Assembly (NCBI RefSeq): GCF_009832865.1
Contig: NZ_CP047130.1
Coordinates: 3,906,001 to 3,970,000 of the forward strand
Length of the DNA stretch: 64,000 nt
Direction of reading: 5' to 3'
Source of the DNA: Colwellia sp. 20A7
Lineage (GTDB): Bacteria; Pseudomonadota; Gammaproteobacteria; Enterobacterales; Alteromonadaceae
Below, piece after piece: positions 1-9,826 of this stretch. How positions within the stretch are numbered: the stretch's first letter is position 1; the number at the start of each line of letters is the position of its first letter. Position numbers and translations under genes: made by a program. The notes under the pieces were generated by a model. That model worked only from the letters and a program-made list of their open reading frames with translations, had not been told where the DNA came from and did not search any database.

Positions 1-1148
1 AAGCTCATCATGTTTAAGGTTATGCCCAAAAATGGCATAACAATAAAAGCGCCCATAAAAGAGATTGGAATACCAACACACACCCAAATAGCAATTGAAG
101 GTCGTAAAAATAACGACAACAAAGCAAAAACTAAAATCAACCCCTGCATCGCATTCGTTGTTAATGTTGAAACACGTGCTTTTACAATTTCAGAATCATC
201 ATCCCAATAACTTAGCTCATACCCATAAGGGAGGTTATCTTGGCGACTTTCTATATAGTTTTTTACTTTATCAGCAACATCTGTCGCGCTTTGTTGACCA
301 ATACGATAAATATCAATAAAAGCAGCACGTTTACCGTTAAAGCGTGTTCTTACGGGTGTTTCTTCAAAGTCATCTTTAATATTAGCAATATCATTAAGTT
401 GCAGTATTGAACCATCGCTGTTCGTTTTAATGACAATACGAGCGAATTCATCTTTGCGATAAGCTTGCCCTTTGGAGCGAATAAGGACATCACCACCTTC
501 TGTTTTAATATCCCCTGCTGATATATCGCTACTTGAATTACTAACTGCTGAAGAAACATCACTTAAACTTAAATTGTATTGCTGTAATTTATCTTGTGCT
601 ATTTCTATTGCGATTTCGTAATCACGAACACCACTAAGCTCTAGCTGAGTAACACCTGATATTTGTAATAAATCGTCACGAATTTGTTCAGCAAACTCTT
701 TAATTTCTTTTTCACTATAAATACTAGAAATAGAAACGGAAATAACTTCTCTTTTTCGATCAGCCAAAGCAATAATAGGATTTTCTGCATCGACTGGAAA
801 AGTATTGATCGCATCAACCCGCGATTTAATGTCTGCTAACATATCTCGAGCATCATAGGCTGAGTCAATTTCAACCGTTACAGAAGATGAACTTTCTGAA
901 GAGCTGCTAATAATTCGCTCAATACCTTCTAAATCCTGTATTGCCTCTTCGATACGAATAGCAACACCTTTTTCCGTATCTTCAGGCGTTGAACCGGGCA
1001 AAGAAACACTGACCGTTATTTGATCCATTTCAAAAGAAGGAAATACTTCAAGGGGAATTTTGGCGGATAAACTAAATAAACCAAGAAATAAAATGGTTAA
1101 CATTAATAAGTTAGCGGCAACATGATTACGAGCAAACCAAGCTATCAT
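1..1148 (-). CDS. RND efflux permease, AcrB/MdtB-like, N-terminal part (cut by window edge)
   Basis: This is the inner-membrane pump of a tripartite efflux system that uses the proton gradient to expel compounds. About 382 N-terminal residues are inside the window and the rest lies beyond position 1. The start at 1148 gives a product beginning MIAWFARNHVAANLLML, the usual RND opening with the first transmembrane helix. A porter domain follows, with segments such as VSLPGSTPEDTEKGV and AIQDLEGIERI. A second hydrophobic segment starts near residue 350 (LILVFALLSLFLRPSIAIW). The start overlaps the adaptor gene's stop by 4 bases (ATGA), so the two are translationally coupled. The substrate cannot be told from the sequence. 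Confidence 0.93.
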   Translation of the reverse strand, partial: MIAWFARNHVAANLLMLTILFLGLFSLSAKIPLEVFPSFEMDQITVSVSLPGSTPEDTEKGVAIRIEEAIQDLEGIERIISSSSESSSSVTVEIDSAYDARDMLADIKSRVDAINTFPVDAENPIIALADRKREVISVSISSIYSEKEIKEFAEQIRDDLLQISGVTQLELSGVRDYEIAIEIAQDKLQQYNLSLSDVSSAVSNSSSDISAGDIKTEGGDVLIRSKGQAYRKDEFARIVIKTNSDGSILQLNDIANIKDDFEETPVRTRFNGKRAAFIDIYRIGQQSATDVADKVKNYIESRQDNLPYGYELSYWDDDSEIVKARVSTLTTNAMQGLILVFALLSLFLRPSIAIWVCVGIPISFMGAFIVMPFLGITLNMMS

Positions 1149-2482
1149 TGTTTGCCCTCCTTATTTCTCTTCTTTCTATCACTAGGGTTTCTTTTTCCAT
1201 CCCCTCTATTGCCATTTCGTTGTTGTTTATTGAGTTTACTTTTAGCCGGTGCATTTGCTCCTGAAATCTCTACCGGTGTTCCAGAGCTAACCTGTCCAAG
1301 TGCTGTTAAGACCAACTCATCGCCTACAGACAAGCCTGATTCAATAATTGCATCTTTATCATTTTGCCAACGAATAGTAATCTCTTTTCTTTGTAGCACT
1401 GTTTCATCATCTATATTTTCGGCAATATAAACATAACTGCCTTGGTAAATTGAGCTATTAGGAATAACTAATGCTTGCTCTATCGTTTTACCAACAATGG
1501 CTGCATTAACATACTGACCAATTTTAATCGGTGCCACTTTACCTTTATTACTTATATCATAAGGATCATCAATTTGTGCAACAATGTATAGTTGTTGTGA
1601 GTTTTCATCAATTGCCCCTTCAGTACGAACAATTTCACCTTGCCAAGACTGTTTACCAATTAGGTCTGAAGTAATCTCAACACTAGGCCCCTGAATACGA
1701 TTTCTAACAGAGCGATACTCTTCAGGTAAAGCAATAAAACTCAGTTCCTTATTATTGATAGGTAATCTTATTTCAACATAATCAATAGCATAAATATCTG
1801 CTAATTGAGTATTACTGGTAACAACACGACCTAAATCAACAAGCTTTTTTAATACTCGCCCTGCAAACGGTGCAACAATTTTTGTACGTTCTAATAATAG
1901 CTCTGCTTTGTCTAAATTAGCTTGAGCCGATAAAACCTCAGCTTGCGCAGCAGCTAACTGTGGTTCACGTAAAACAAGAACATTTGGTTGCGCGCCATTA
2001 CCTAGGCGTTCCCAGTCAATCAATGCTTGCTTTGCTCTTGCTTCTTCTTCTAGTAAGGCTTGTTTTGCAGATAATAGGCTTGATTGAGTAATTTTTACTT
2101 CAGCACGATGATCTCGATCATCAAGTTGTACCAATACATCACCTTTTTCAAAAAAACCACCATCTCTAAACTGTGGACTCACTTCGTTTATTTCACCGGA
2201 GACTTGTGCGACGAGTACACTACTTGTTCTGGGTTGAACTGTGCCAAAACTATTAACAACGATAGGATATTGTTTTGGTTTTAACGCTAAAGTTTCCACG
2301 CTAATCTTTGCGACAGCGCTACTACCGCCTCGATTAGCTTCTGGTGGATTATTAATGATAATTTGAATAAGAATATAGGTAGCGACTAGAATCACTATTG
2401 GAATGATTATTTTTTTAACTTTTGAGGTTTGTTTTGATCTATTCATTGATTGACTTGTTGATTCGTTACTTAATTTAGTCAT
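1145..2482 (-). CDS. RND efflux periplasmic adaptor (membrane fusion protein, HlyD/AcrA family)
   Basis: The adaptor links the RND pump to the outer-membrane channel. The 445-residue product has a membrane anchor at about residues 25-43, then the lipoyl/barrel-sandwich and coiled-coil hairpin region (ALLEEEARAKQALIDW around residue 145; AQAEVLSAQANLDKAELLLE around 180). The second lipoyl half, with the typical IVAPFAGRVLK motif, and a beta-barrel domain follow. The last 30 or so residues are a lysine/arginine/asparagine-rich tail not usual in the family. It lies 2 bases after the channel gene and overlaps the permease gene, so the three form one operon transcribed leftward. Confidence 0.93.
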   Translation of the reverse strand: MTKLSNESTSQSMNRSKQTSKVKKIIIPIVILVATYILIQIIINNPPEANRGGSSAVAKISVETLALKPKQYPIVVNSFGTVQPRTSSVLVAQVSGEINEVSPQFRDGGFFEKGDVLVQLDDRDHRAEVKITQSSLLSAKQALLEEEARAKQALIDWERLGNGAQPNVLVLREPQLAAAQAEVLSAQANLDKAELLLERTKIVAPFAGRVLKKLVDLGRVVTSNTQLADIYAIDYVEIRLPINNKELSFIALPEEYRSVRNRIQGPSVEITSDLIGKQSWQGEIVRTEGAIDENSQQLYIVAQIDDPYDISNKGKVAPIKIGQYVNAAIVGKTIEQALVIPNSSIYQGSYVYIAENIDDETVLQRKEITIRWQNDKDAIIESGLSVGDELVLTALGQVSSGTPVEISGANAPAKSKLNKQQRNGNRGDGKRNPSDRKKRNKEGKQ

Positions 2483-2484
2483 GC

Positions 2485-3897
2485 CTATTTTTCCTGCTCT
2501 TGTGCTTCTGTCGAAGGTGCTTGCGCAAAATTACCACCAAGGGCAACATGAAGATTTATTCGATTAGTAATTAATTGATTTTTAAGTTGAATTACCGTGC
2601 TTTGGGCATCGTAAGATCGGCTCTGTGCATCAAGTACAGTAATGTATTCCACTAAACCACTTTGGTATTGTTCAAAAGATAATGTTTGCGCTGCAATCGC
2701 ATTTTCTTGTGCTTTAATCATCATTTGGTAACGTTCTTTTAAACTGGCTTCATAGGTGACCGCATTTTCAACATCTGCAAACGCATCATATAATGTTGAT
2801 AAATATTCTTGTTCAGTTTGCTTTAAGTCTAAACGTGTTTTCTCTTCATTAGCTTCCAATCTGCCAGCATTAAATAATGGCATAGCTATATTACCGAGTA
2901 ACGACCACCCCAAGGACGATGTGGATAGCAAATCGGAAATATTCGTTTGATTATCTGATAATGAGGCAGTAAGGCTAATACTTGGAAAGCGTTGTTTGTG
3001 CGCATAAGCTAACGCAGAATCTTTAGCAAGTAACTGGTACCAGCTAGCGACTAATTCTGGCTTTCTTGAGACTAAATCACTTGGTAAACCAACAGGAACA
3101 TCTGAATCAAGCGAAGGTAATTCAGCATCAACAAACAATGCACCTTCAGGATACTGCCCTAACAACTGTTCTAATTTACGTATAGCGAGTGTTTGTTGAG
3201 TTCGCTGCTCTGATGTTCTAGAGAGTTCATTATTCACCTCATTTCGCGTTAAATAAACGTCTAATGCGCTGTTTAGTCCTTGTTGATAACCTGATTCAAT
3301 AATCAATAGATTCTGCTGAATATCCTGACTACGTTGCTGATAAAGCGCTAATAATTGATTAGCTTCTATGACCGAAAACCACGCGGTAATAACATCAGCG
3401 ATCAGTTGTTGCTTAGCTTGTTCAAATGTTGCTTTTTGTGCCATTAACTCTAAATTAGCTTGTCGATTAGCAGCAGATAACTTACCCCAAAGATCAAGCT
3501 CGTACTGTAAATCCAGATCTAAAGAGGCACTTGTATTATAAGTGCTTGTACTATCATCTGATACAGACTTACTGCGACTATTTTTTAATGATAAATCTAA
3601 TGAGGGCCAGAGTTCACTGCCCGCTATAATCAAATCTTGCTCAAGAATAGCGATGGCCAATGCCTGCTGCTTTAATTGAAAGTTGTTATTTATTGCAATA
3701 TCAACAAGCTGATGTACTTGCTCATTTTGTAATTGTTCAAACCAATTATCTGCTACGTCGGTTATTAATAAATTAGCCGACCATTGCGCAGGAACATTGG
3801 ATTGACGAAGCTCCTCATCTACATGGTAAGTGGTGCTACACGAAAATAGCATCATACTCACTATTGAGATGTATAGAGGTTTTAAGCGGTAACCCAT
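2485..3897 (-). CDS. Outer-membrane efflux lipoprotein (TolC/NodT family)
   Basis: This is the outer-membrane channel of the efflux system and the first gene of the operon. The 470-residue product starts with a lipoprotein signal peptide (lipobox LFSC, lipidated Cys near residue 20). It has two similar halves rich in long alpha-helices, as in outer-membrane factor proteins; both halves contain the usual QA..A.A.. and Y..GL heptad-like stretches (ESGYQQGLNSALDVYLTR and FEQYQSGLVEYITVLDAQ). The DNA before it (3898-4227) must hold the operon promoter. Family assignment is strong; the substrate is unknown. Confidence 0.92.
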   Translation of the reverse strand: MGYRLKPLYISIVSMMLFSCSTTYHVDEELRQSNVPAQWSANLLITDVADNWFEQLQNEQVHQLVDIAINNNFQLKQQALAIAILEQDLIIAGSELWPSLDLSLKNSRSKSVSDDSTSTYNTSASLDLDLQYELDLWGKLSAANRQANLELMAQKATFEQAKQQLIADVITAWFSVIEANQLLALYQQRSQDIQQNLLIIESGYQQGLNSALDVYLTRNEVNNELSRTSEQRTQQTLAIRKLEQLLGQYPEGALFVDAELPSLDSDVPVGLPSDLVSRKPELVASWYQLLAKDSALAYAHKQRFPSISLTASLSDNQTNISDLLSTSSLGWSLLGNIAMPLFNAGRLEANEEKTRLDLKQTEQEYLSTLYDAFADVENAVTYEASLKERYQMMIKAQENAIAAQTLSFEQYQSGLVEYITVLDAQSRSYDAQSTVIQLKNQLITNRINLHVALGGNFAQAPSTEAQEQEK

Positions 3898-4227
3898 AAA
3901 CGAAAAACCTTAATGTTATTAATTATCTTCCTATTCTAGTTCAATTGTGCCATTAATTTCTATGTACTTTACATAACATTACACAACCTCATAGCATAAA
4001 CAGCACCATAGTTAGTCTAGAAAACCAAGTTAAAAGTAAAAGTTGTGCAAGGTAAATAAAGTGAATAATATTAAATAATTTCCATAAAAAAACCATTACC
4101 GCTTGACGCTAGTAATGGTTTTAAAAAGGGTCTGATTCAACAATCGTACTAACTAAATGTTTCTATAATAGATACATTTAGGTGAGTAAGTTAAATAAAG
4201 CGACCTAAAGTTTTCATATAACAGCTG
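3898..4227. other. Intergenic region between two leftward genes
   Basis: These 330 bases contain no convincing ORF. The part next to 3897 should carry the efflux operon promoter, but I cannot point to clear -35/-10 boxes. The only strong structure is the hairpin at 4089-4122, listed separately. Confidence 0.6.
4089..4122. terminator. Terminator-like hairpin downstream of the DUF945 gene
   Basis: AAAACCATTAC (4089-4099) is the exact reverse complement of GTAATGGTTTT (4112-4122), giving an 11-bp stem with a 12-base loop. It lies about 105 bases past the stop of the leftward gene at 4228. The A/T ends on both sides would let it work in either direction. Confidence 0.7.
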
Positions 4228-5511
4228 TTACATAGGAATAATTTTATCATTAATTTTTAACTTTCCTTGCGCAAAGTTAACGATAAAACTTAGCTCTTCT
4301 TCCTTGAGAATAACGTAGCCTTCATCTATATACAAATCAACCATAGGCGTTAAGCCTAGTCCATCAAAAAAAGGCATAGGCGCTTTGCCTTTAGCATCTA
4401 CTTTTACCGCCGGTATAATCGACATGAGGTTGGCAGCATCAAATAATTTTTCATCAATACTAATATGTACTGAGGATGCAATATTTCCTTGTTGAGTCTT
4501 AACACTAAAGTCTTCCACTTCAATAACAGGTTTATCGACTAATAACTTTTCAATTAATGCCGACAAGTTATCCATTACTTCAGGCGTAAACATACCCGCA
4601 CCATCGACAGATAATTCAGCCAAAATAGTATTAATTTCTTGCATAACAACGATATTCAAATCACTAACAAGCAGAGTTAAGTTTGCATCTTCTAACTTTT
4701 GACCTTCATACTCAATTTTGTCAGCATTATATTTCATCGTCACTGTCATTAAATCATCATTTAATTTTGACACAGCGTTAATCAATAAATCATCAAGTGA
4801 TAATACTGTCTTCGCATTTGTATTTTTCGCGGCAATTGAGTCCATAGAAAAATCGAACTCACCGGTAGAAATAGCATTACCTTGGAAATAATTACCCGCA
4901 ATAAGTGTTTGATCGAGTGAAAATTTAACCTTACCTACGGTAAAGCTGCCATCACTTGTCACTGCAGTCAAACCTGACCAATTAAAGTCACCATAAAGTC
5001 GTTTGTTATCTTCTAGAGTAAAATCGCCAAACGCTTTAGCTGAGGTCACTTTATTACCATCGATTTCTTTCGATACTTCATCAATTACAATTTTGGCAAC
5101 GACATTTTTAGAAAACGTTAACAAACCGCTTAAATGAATTTTATCATTAATAAACGTTTCAATTTCTTCGTCTAGCATTAATTTTTTGAAATTAATATTT
5201 GCCTGTGAATAACTTAAAGCAAGCTCGACACCGTCATCTGTGAAGATTACCGGACCAAATGCTAAGTCTTCTTTAACAATGAATGTGATATTTTCTAAAC
5301 CTTCATCTTGTAAAGAGAATGTTATTTCGGTTTCAGCTTTCCCCGTAAACCATTCTCGAGTAATAGTTGATGAATTCACTGTAATCGCTTGGTTTTCGTT
5401 GAGCTTATTAACAAACGCTTGATGCTCAGACTCAACAACACTACCAATAAACTTTGGCGAAATTAAGCCAGCAATGATAAGTAATAAAATAATAATAAAA
5501 AGTTTTTTCAT
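4228..5511 (-). CDS. DUF945 (YdgA-like) family protein
   Basis: The 427-residue product has one N-terminal hydrophobic helix (about residues 3-19, LFIIILLLIIAGLISPKFIG) and a long mostly beta-rich domain. This is typical of DUF945/YdgA proteins, which are inner-membrane-anchored and face the periplasm. Phrases such as TREWFTGKAETEITF near residue 53 match the family's N-terminal pattern. The molecular function of the family is not established; AsmA-like or lipid-handling roles are only guesses. The gene is single, flanked by a hairpin on its 3' side and 67 bases from rlmB on the other. Confidence 0.75.
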   Translation of the reverse strand: MKKLFIIILLLIIAGLISPKFIGSVVESEHQAFVNKLNENQAITVNSSTITREWFTGKAETEITFSLQDEGLENITFIVKEDLAFGPVIFTDDGVELALSYSQANINFKKLMLDEEIETFINDKIHLSGLLTFSKNVVAKIVIDEVSKEIDGNKVTSAKAFGDFTLEDNKRLYGDFNWSGLTAVTSDGSFTVGKVKFSLDQTLIAGNYFQGNAISTGEFDFSMDSIAAKNTNAKTVLSLDDLLINAVSKLNDDLMTVTMKYNADKIEYEGQKLEDANLTLLVSDLNIVVMQEINTILAELSVDGAGMFTPEVMDNLSALIEKLLVDKPVIEVEDFSVKTQQGNIASSVHISIDEKLFDAANLMSIIPAVKVDAKGKAPMPFFDGLGLTPMVDLYIDEGYVILKEEELSFIVNFAQGKLKINDKIIPM

Positions 5512-5578
5512 ATAATTAATCCTTGGAGCTATTCCGTTAGGTTCAAAAAATCGTGTTAAATTTCAAGAGAGATAATTT

Positions 5579-6334
5579 TTAAGATGAACGTTGTCTAACC
5601 ATTTCAAATAAACAAATACCTGTCGCAACAGATACATTTAAACTTGAAACACTACCGGCCATTGGCAGTTTAACTAACTGATCGCAATTCTCGCGCGTTA
5701 ATCTACGCATACCTTTACCTTCAGCACCCATAACAAGTGCCATAGGGCCAGATAATTTCACATCATAAAGGCAGGTGTCAGTTTCGCCGGCCGTGCCAAC
5801 AATCCACACTCCCATTTGCTGTAAATGTTTCATAGTGCGAGATAAGTTAGTTACTTGAATTAAGGGCACAGTTTCTGCTGCTCCTACGGCAACTTTACGT
5901 ACTGTAGAAGTTATTTTTGCGGCATTGTCTTTAGGAACAACAATAGCTTGCACGCCTGCGGCATCAGCATTTCGCAAACAAGCGCCTAGGTTATGAGGAT
6001 CTGTAACACCATCTAAAATAAGTAAAAATGGTGGTATACCACGTTTTTCTGTCGCACTAATAATATCATCTAAATCATTTTCGGTGAGTATTTTACCAGG
6101 TTTTACGCGGGCAATAACACCTTGATGTTGCTCACTGTCGCTTTTCTCGTCTAGCACACGTCGTTGTACCAATTGTGTAGCAATGCCATATTTACGTGCT
6201 AAGTTGATAATAGGTAACAGACGCTCATCGTCACGACCTTTTAATAACCACATTTCAATAAAACGTTCTGGTGCATGTTTTAATAATGCATTAACTGCAT
6301 GAATACCAAACACTATTTCTTCATTCTTCGCCAT
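5579..6334 (-). CDS. rlmB: 23S rRNA (guanosine-2251-2'-O)-methyltransferase RlmB
   Basis: RlmB is a SpoU-class (SPOUT) enzyme that methylates the ribose of G2251 in the P loop of 23S rRNA using SAM. The 251-residue length matches E. coli (243). The SpoU motifs are all present: [14 protein letters not shown] around 112-125 with the catalytic Asn/Arg pair, GAEGKGMR at 203-210, and [15 protein letters not shown] at 223-237, which builds the trefoil knot. It follows rnr by 52 bases on the same strand, the classic rnr-rlmB arrangement, so co-transcription is likely. Confidence 0.97.
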   Translation of the reverse strand: MAKNEEIVFGIHAVNALLKHAPERFIEMWLLKGRDDERLLPIINLARKYGIATQLVQRRVLDEKSDSEQHQGVIARVKPGKILTENDLDDIISATEKRGIPPFLLILDGVTDPHNLGACLRNADAAGVQAIVVPKDNAAKITSTVRKVAVGAAETVPLIQVTNLSRTMKHLQQMGVWIVGTAGETDTCLYDVKLSGPMALVMGAEGKGMRRLTRENCDQLVKLPMAGSVSSLNVSVATGICLFEMVRQRSS

Positions 6335-6386
6335 TTTTTTACCTTAATTTCATTCAGCTATCGCTTGATAGACAACTTCATGGTAT

Positions 6387-8822
6387 TTATTTTTTTACTG
6401 CGTTCTTTCGAGCATTTTTACCTGGACGCTTTTTTCGCTCGCTACGCTTCTTAGCTTTAGACTTCACTTTAGAGTTAACTTTTGTTTCAGTCTGTGTTTT
6501 GTTTGTACTTTTCGGACTGGGTTTCCGCTTACTTTTAGTTTTCCCTTTCAGTGCGCCTTTTTTTGCTGCGGCACTACCTTCCATAGCAAGGTCTATTTTC
6601 TTTTCATCTAAATTTACAGCCGCAACTTGTACCGTAACGACATCACCAACACGGTATTTCACACCTGATTTCTCACCTGTTAGACACATACGTACATCAT
6701 CATAATGATAGTAGTCTTGACCTAGAGAGGTAATATGAACTAAGCCTTCAATATGTAGATCATGTAAGCGAACAAACATACCAAAATTAGTTACCGTGCT
6801 GATAACACCATTAAAGCTATCACCGACATGATCTTGCATAAATTCACATTTAAGCCAATCACTTACATCTCGTGTTGCTTCATCGGCTCTACGTTCGGTC
6901 ATAGAGCAGTGTTCACCTAGCTCAATAACTTCTGCAAGTTTATAATCATAAGCGCCGGCATTAGCATCTTTTTCATCTTGATTTTGCGCTTCTTTAAGTA
7001 AAATACTTTTAATGACTCTATGAACAACTAAGTCTGGGTAGCGTCTAATAGGTGAAGTAAAATGACTATACGATTCTAAAGCTAAACCAAAATGGCCTAA
7101 ATTATCACTTTGATAAACCGCTTGTCTCATTGAGCGAAGTAACATGGTTTGAATAAGATCTTGATCAGGTCGATCTGCAACTTTAGTCAAAATATCACAA
7201 TAATCTCTTGGCTCAGGCTGATCCCTTTTAGGTATAGTAATACCAAGTTCAGACAAATAACTTACAAAGTTATTATATTTATCTTCACTGGGTTTATCAT
7301 GGACTCGAAATAAACCTGGTTTGTTATGCTTTTCAATAAATTTAGCCGTAGAGACATTGGCTAAAATCATACATTCTTCAATAATTTTATGCGCATCATT
7401 ACGAATAAGCGGCACAACACTTTCAATTTTTTTATCGTCATTAAATAAAAATAACGACTCTTCTGTTTCAAAAGCAATAGCGCCACGTTTAAGACGTGCA
7501 TCACTTAATGCTAAGTACATACTTTTTAAGTTTTCTAAATCAGGTACCAATGTAGAATACTGTTCTCGAAGATCTTTTCCTTCCTGAGCTTGTGCATCGT
7601 CACTATTTTTAGTATCAAGTATCGCGGCAACTTTACTGTAGGTAAAACGTGCGTGTGAACGCATTACTGCAGGATAGAATTGGCTACCTGAAAGCTCACC
7701 GTTACTACTTACTGTCATTTCACAGACCATACAAAGCCTGTCAACATCAGGTTTTAATGAACATAAACCATTCGATAATTTTTCCGGTAGCATAGGAATA
7801 ACTTGGCTAGGAAAATACACTGAATTACCACGAGAAATGGCTTCATCATCTAATGCTGTTCCATGACGAACATAATAACTAACATCAGCAATAGCAACCC
7901 ATAAACGCCAACCGCCAGACTCTTCAGGCTGACAATAAACAGCATCATCGAAATCTCGTGCATCTTCACCATCAATGGTTACAAGCGGTAATTCTCGTAA
8001 ATCTTTACGAGGTAGTTTTGCTGATTCTTCAACTTCATCAGCAATGGTAGCGACTTCGGCTTCTACTGTATGAGAAAAATGATGAGGTAAATCATGGGCA
8101 CGTAAGGCTATTTCTATTTCCATACCGGGTGCCATATGGTCACCTAAAACTTCAATAATATTACCAATTGCTTGTGATCGTTTTGTAGGTCTTTGTGCTA
8201 GTTCAACCACGACCATTTGACCATGACGAGCGCCTAATCGAGCTTTTGGATCAATTAATATTTCTTGTTTTATTTTGCTATCTTCAGGCACTACACTGCA
8301 AACATGCTGTTGAACATTAAAACGACCAACAATAGGTGCTTTTCGAGGTTCAATAACATCAAGAATTTTAACTTCTTTTTTGCCTTTTCTATCAGTACGG
8401 TCAACTAAAATAGCTTGAACGATATCGCCATGAAATACCCGTTGCATTTCATAAGTCGAAATATAAAAGTCTTTGCCACGCTTATCTGATGAAGTTGTTT
8501 TTATATCTGGGTCATCGACGACAAGAAAACCAAAACCATCACGGTGACTTAGTACTTGCCCTGTTATTAAACTATTTTTTTCGGGTATAGCGTACTGTTT
8601 AAATTTATTAAAAATTAACTGCCCACTATTTTCCATTGCTCGTAATCGTCGCTTCAAACCTACCAGCAGATGATCTTCTTGATAGTTTAGTGTTTTAGCC
8701 AAGGTATTGTAGGTAGGCGGCGGTGAGCATTTTTCAATGATAGATAATAATAGCTCACGTGAAGCCACTGGCTTTTCGTATTTTTTTGCTTCACGTTTAG
8801 CATGGGGATCGTTTAGGGTCAC
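6387..8822 (-). CDS. rnr: Ribonuclease R
   Basis: This is a processive 3'-to-5' exoribonuclease that degrades structured RNA and acts in RNA quality control. The 811-residue product has the expected order: an N-terminal winged-helix segment, cold-shock domains (about 80-250), the RNB catalytic domain with the metal-binding Asp cluster IDGEDARDFDDAV at 283-295, an S1 domain near residues 640-725, and a long Lys/Arg-rich tail. The tail is typical of RNase R and separates it from RNase II. E. coli RNase R is 813 residues. rlmB lies downstream and motX upstream on the same strand. Confidence 0.97.
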   Translation of the reverse strand: MTLNDPHAKREAKKYEKPVASRELLLSIIEKCSPPPTYNTLAKTLNYQEDHLLVGLKRRLRAMENSGQLIFNKFKQYAIPEKNSLITGQVLSHRDGFGFLVVDDPDIKTTSSDKRGKDFYISTYEMQRVFHGDIVQAILVDRTDRKGKKEVKILDVIEPRKAPIVGRFNVQQHVCSVVPEDSKIKQEILIDPKARLGARHGQMVVVELAQRPTKRSQAIGNIIEVLGDHMAPGMEIEIALRAHDLPHHFSHTVEAEVATIADEVEESAKLPRKDLRELPLVTIDGEDARDFDDAVYCQPEESGGWRLWVAIADVSYYVRHGTALDDEAISRGNSVYFPSQVIPMLPEKLSNGLCSLKPDVDRLCMVCEMTVSSNGELSGSQFYPAVMRSHARFTYSKVAAILDTKNSDDAQAQEGKDLREQYSTLVPDLENLKSMYLALSDARLKRGAIAFETEESLFLFNDDKKIESVVPLIRNDAHKIIEECMILANVSTAKFIEKHNKPGLFRVHDKPSEDKYNNFVSYLSELGITIPKRDQPEPRDYCDILTKVADRPDQDLIQTMLLRSMRQAVYQSDNLGHFGLALESYSHFTSPIRRYPDLVVHRVIKSILLKEAQNQDEKDANAGAYDYKLAEVIELGEHCSMTERRADEATRDVSDWLKCEFMQDHVGDSFNGVISTVTNFGMFVRLHDLHIEGLVHITSLGQDYYHYDDVRMCLTGEKSGVKYRVGDVVTVQVAAVNLDEKKIDLAMEGSAAAKKGALKGKTKSKRKPSPKSTNKTQTETKVNSKVKSKAKKRSERKKRPGKNARKNAVKK

Positions 8823-8962
8823 AATAATGGATTACTTGTTATAAATAGAATAGGAATTGATTGTAGTCGAGTATAACATAAACTTTACAATCACAAGATA
8901 GAAAGTAAAAAGTTCATGTAACTAGGTATTTTTAACTTTTAGCTCGACTGACAATATTTATG

Positions 8963-9580
8963 TTAATTTGTGTAATCAGCTTTTTTAGCTGCATTGACTA
9001 CCTTATCAGGCATTTTCATCGCTAACTGATTTTTAAATCGGGTAATTTTTTTATAAACAGTTTTATCGTCGGTAACTGCATGGTGAAGTTGAGAATATAG
9101 TTCAGGGTAATCTAATGGGCTACCATAACCTTGATTATAGATACCGGCTAAACGCATTTGTGCAGCAAGATTATTCATTGAAGCAGCAGCTTTTAGAAAG
9201 ATAATAGCTTGATCAATATCTTTCTGCATAAATTTACCTATATGGTAATAGCGCCCCATTTGCTCAAGACCTTCAATCAAACCTTGATCAGCAGATAAAC
9301 GCATGAAATGTATGCCTAGCTCAATATCTTTTTTAACACATACACCATAAGCCAGCATATCACCCCACAAGAATTGATAAGAAGGCATTTTAGATATTAC
9401 CGCTCTAGCTTCGATATCTTGCACCAATTGACATTCATCTAATACCACTTGGCCTAAATGTTTATTTTCTTTAATTAGATCTAATAACTGATCATCACTA
9501 TAAATTTGTACAGCTGATAAATTTTCTCCGTGTGCTAGTGGTGTTAAAAAGCACATATAAATAAAAAGAAGTACACGCAT
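8963..9580 (-). CDS. motX: Sodium-driven flagellar motor protein MotX
   Basis: The 205-residue protein has a cleavable signal peptide (about residues 1-18, ending LTPLAHG) and a central set of Sel1-like TPR repeats. The sequence QLVQDIEARAVISK, then YQFLWGDMLAYGVCVKKDIELG, then EQMGRYYHIGKF, follows the MotX pattern I know from Vibrio. MotX forms part of the T ring with MotY around the polar flagellum and is needed for the Na+-driven PomA/PomB stator. It lies just upstream of rnr, as in vibrios. No other flagellar gene is in this window. Confidence 0.88.
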   Translation of the reverse strand: MRVLLFIYMCFLTPLAHGENLSAVQIYSDDQLLDLIKENKHLGQVVLDECQLVQDIEARAVISKMPSYQFLWGDMLAYGVCVKKDIELGIHFMRLSADQGLIEGLEQMGRYYHIGKFMQKDIDQAIIFLKAAASMNNLAAQMRLAGIYNQGYGSPLDYPELYSQLHHAVTDDKTVYKKITRFKNQLAMKMPDKVVNAAKKADYTN

Positions 9581-9826
9581 ATAATAATCCTAAAATAGTA
9601 GGCAAGAAGCATTCACCTTAAAGTTATCGGCAAGAAAATACAAAACTAAATAATTATTTACATAAGAAATAACGATGAAAAGAGCCAAAAGTTTTCATTA
9701 ATTTATTCTTTAACGTATTTTGGTGTTAATTTATAACAACATATGAATTGTGAAATAGTAAAAAACTAGCTAGTATCAGAAAAAGAATTAAAACCTTCTT
9801 TAGTGTAATGGATCGGCTTAAAACTA

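Noticed and set aside
10..319. Two short plus-strand open frames at the left edge
   Set aside because: They lie antisense to the RND permease, whose frame is open across the entire stretch.
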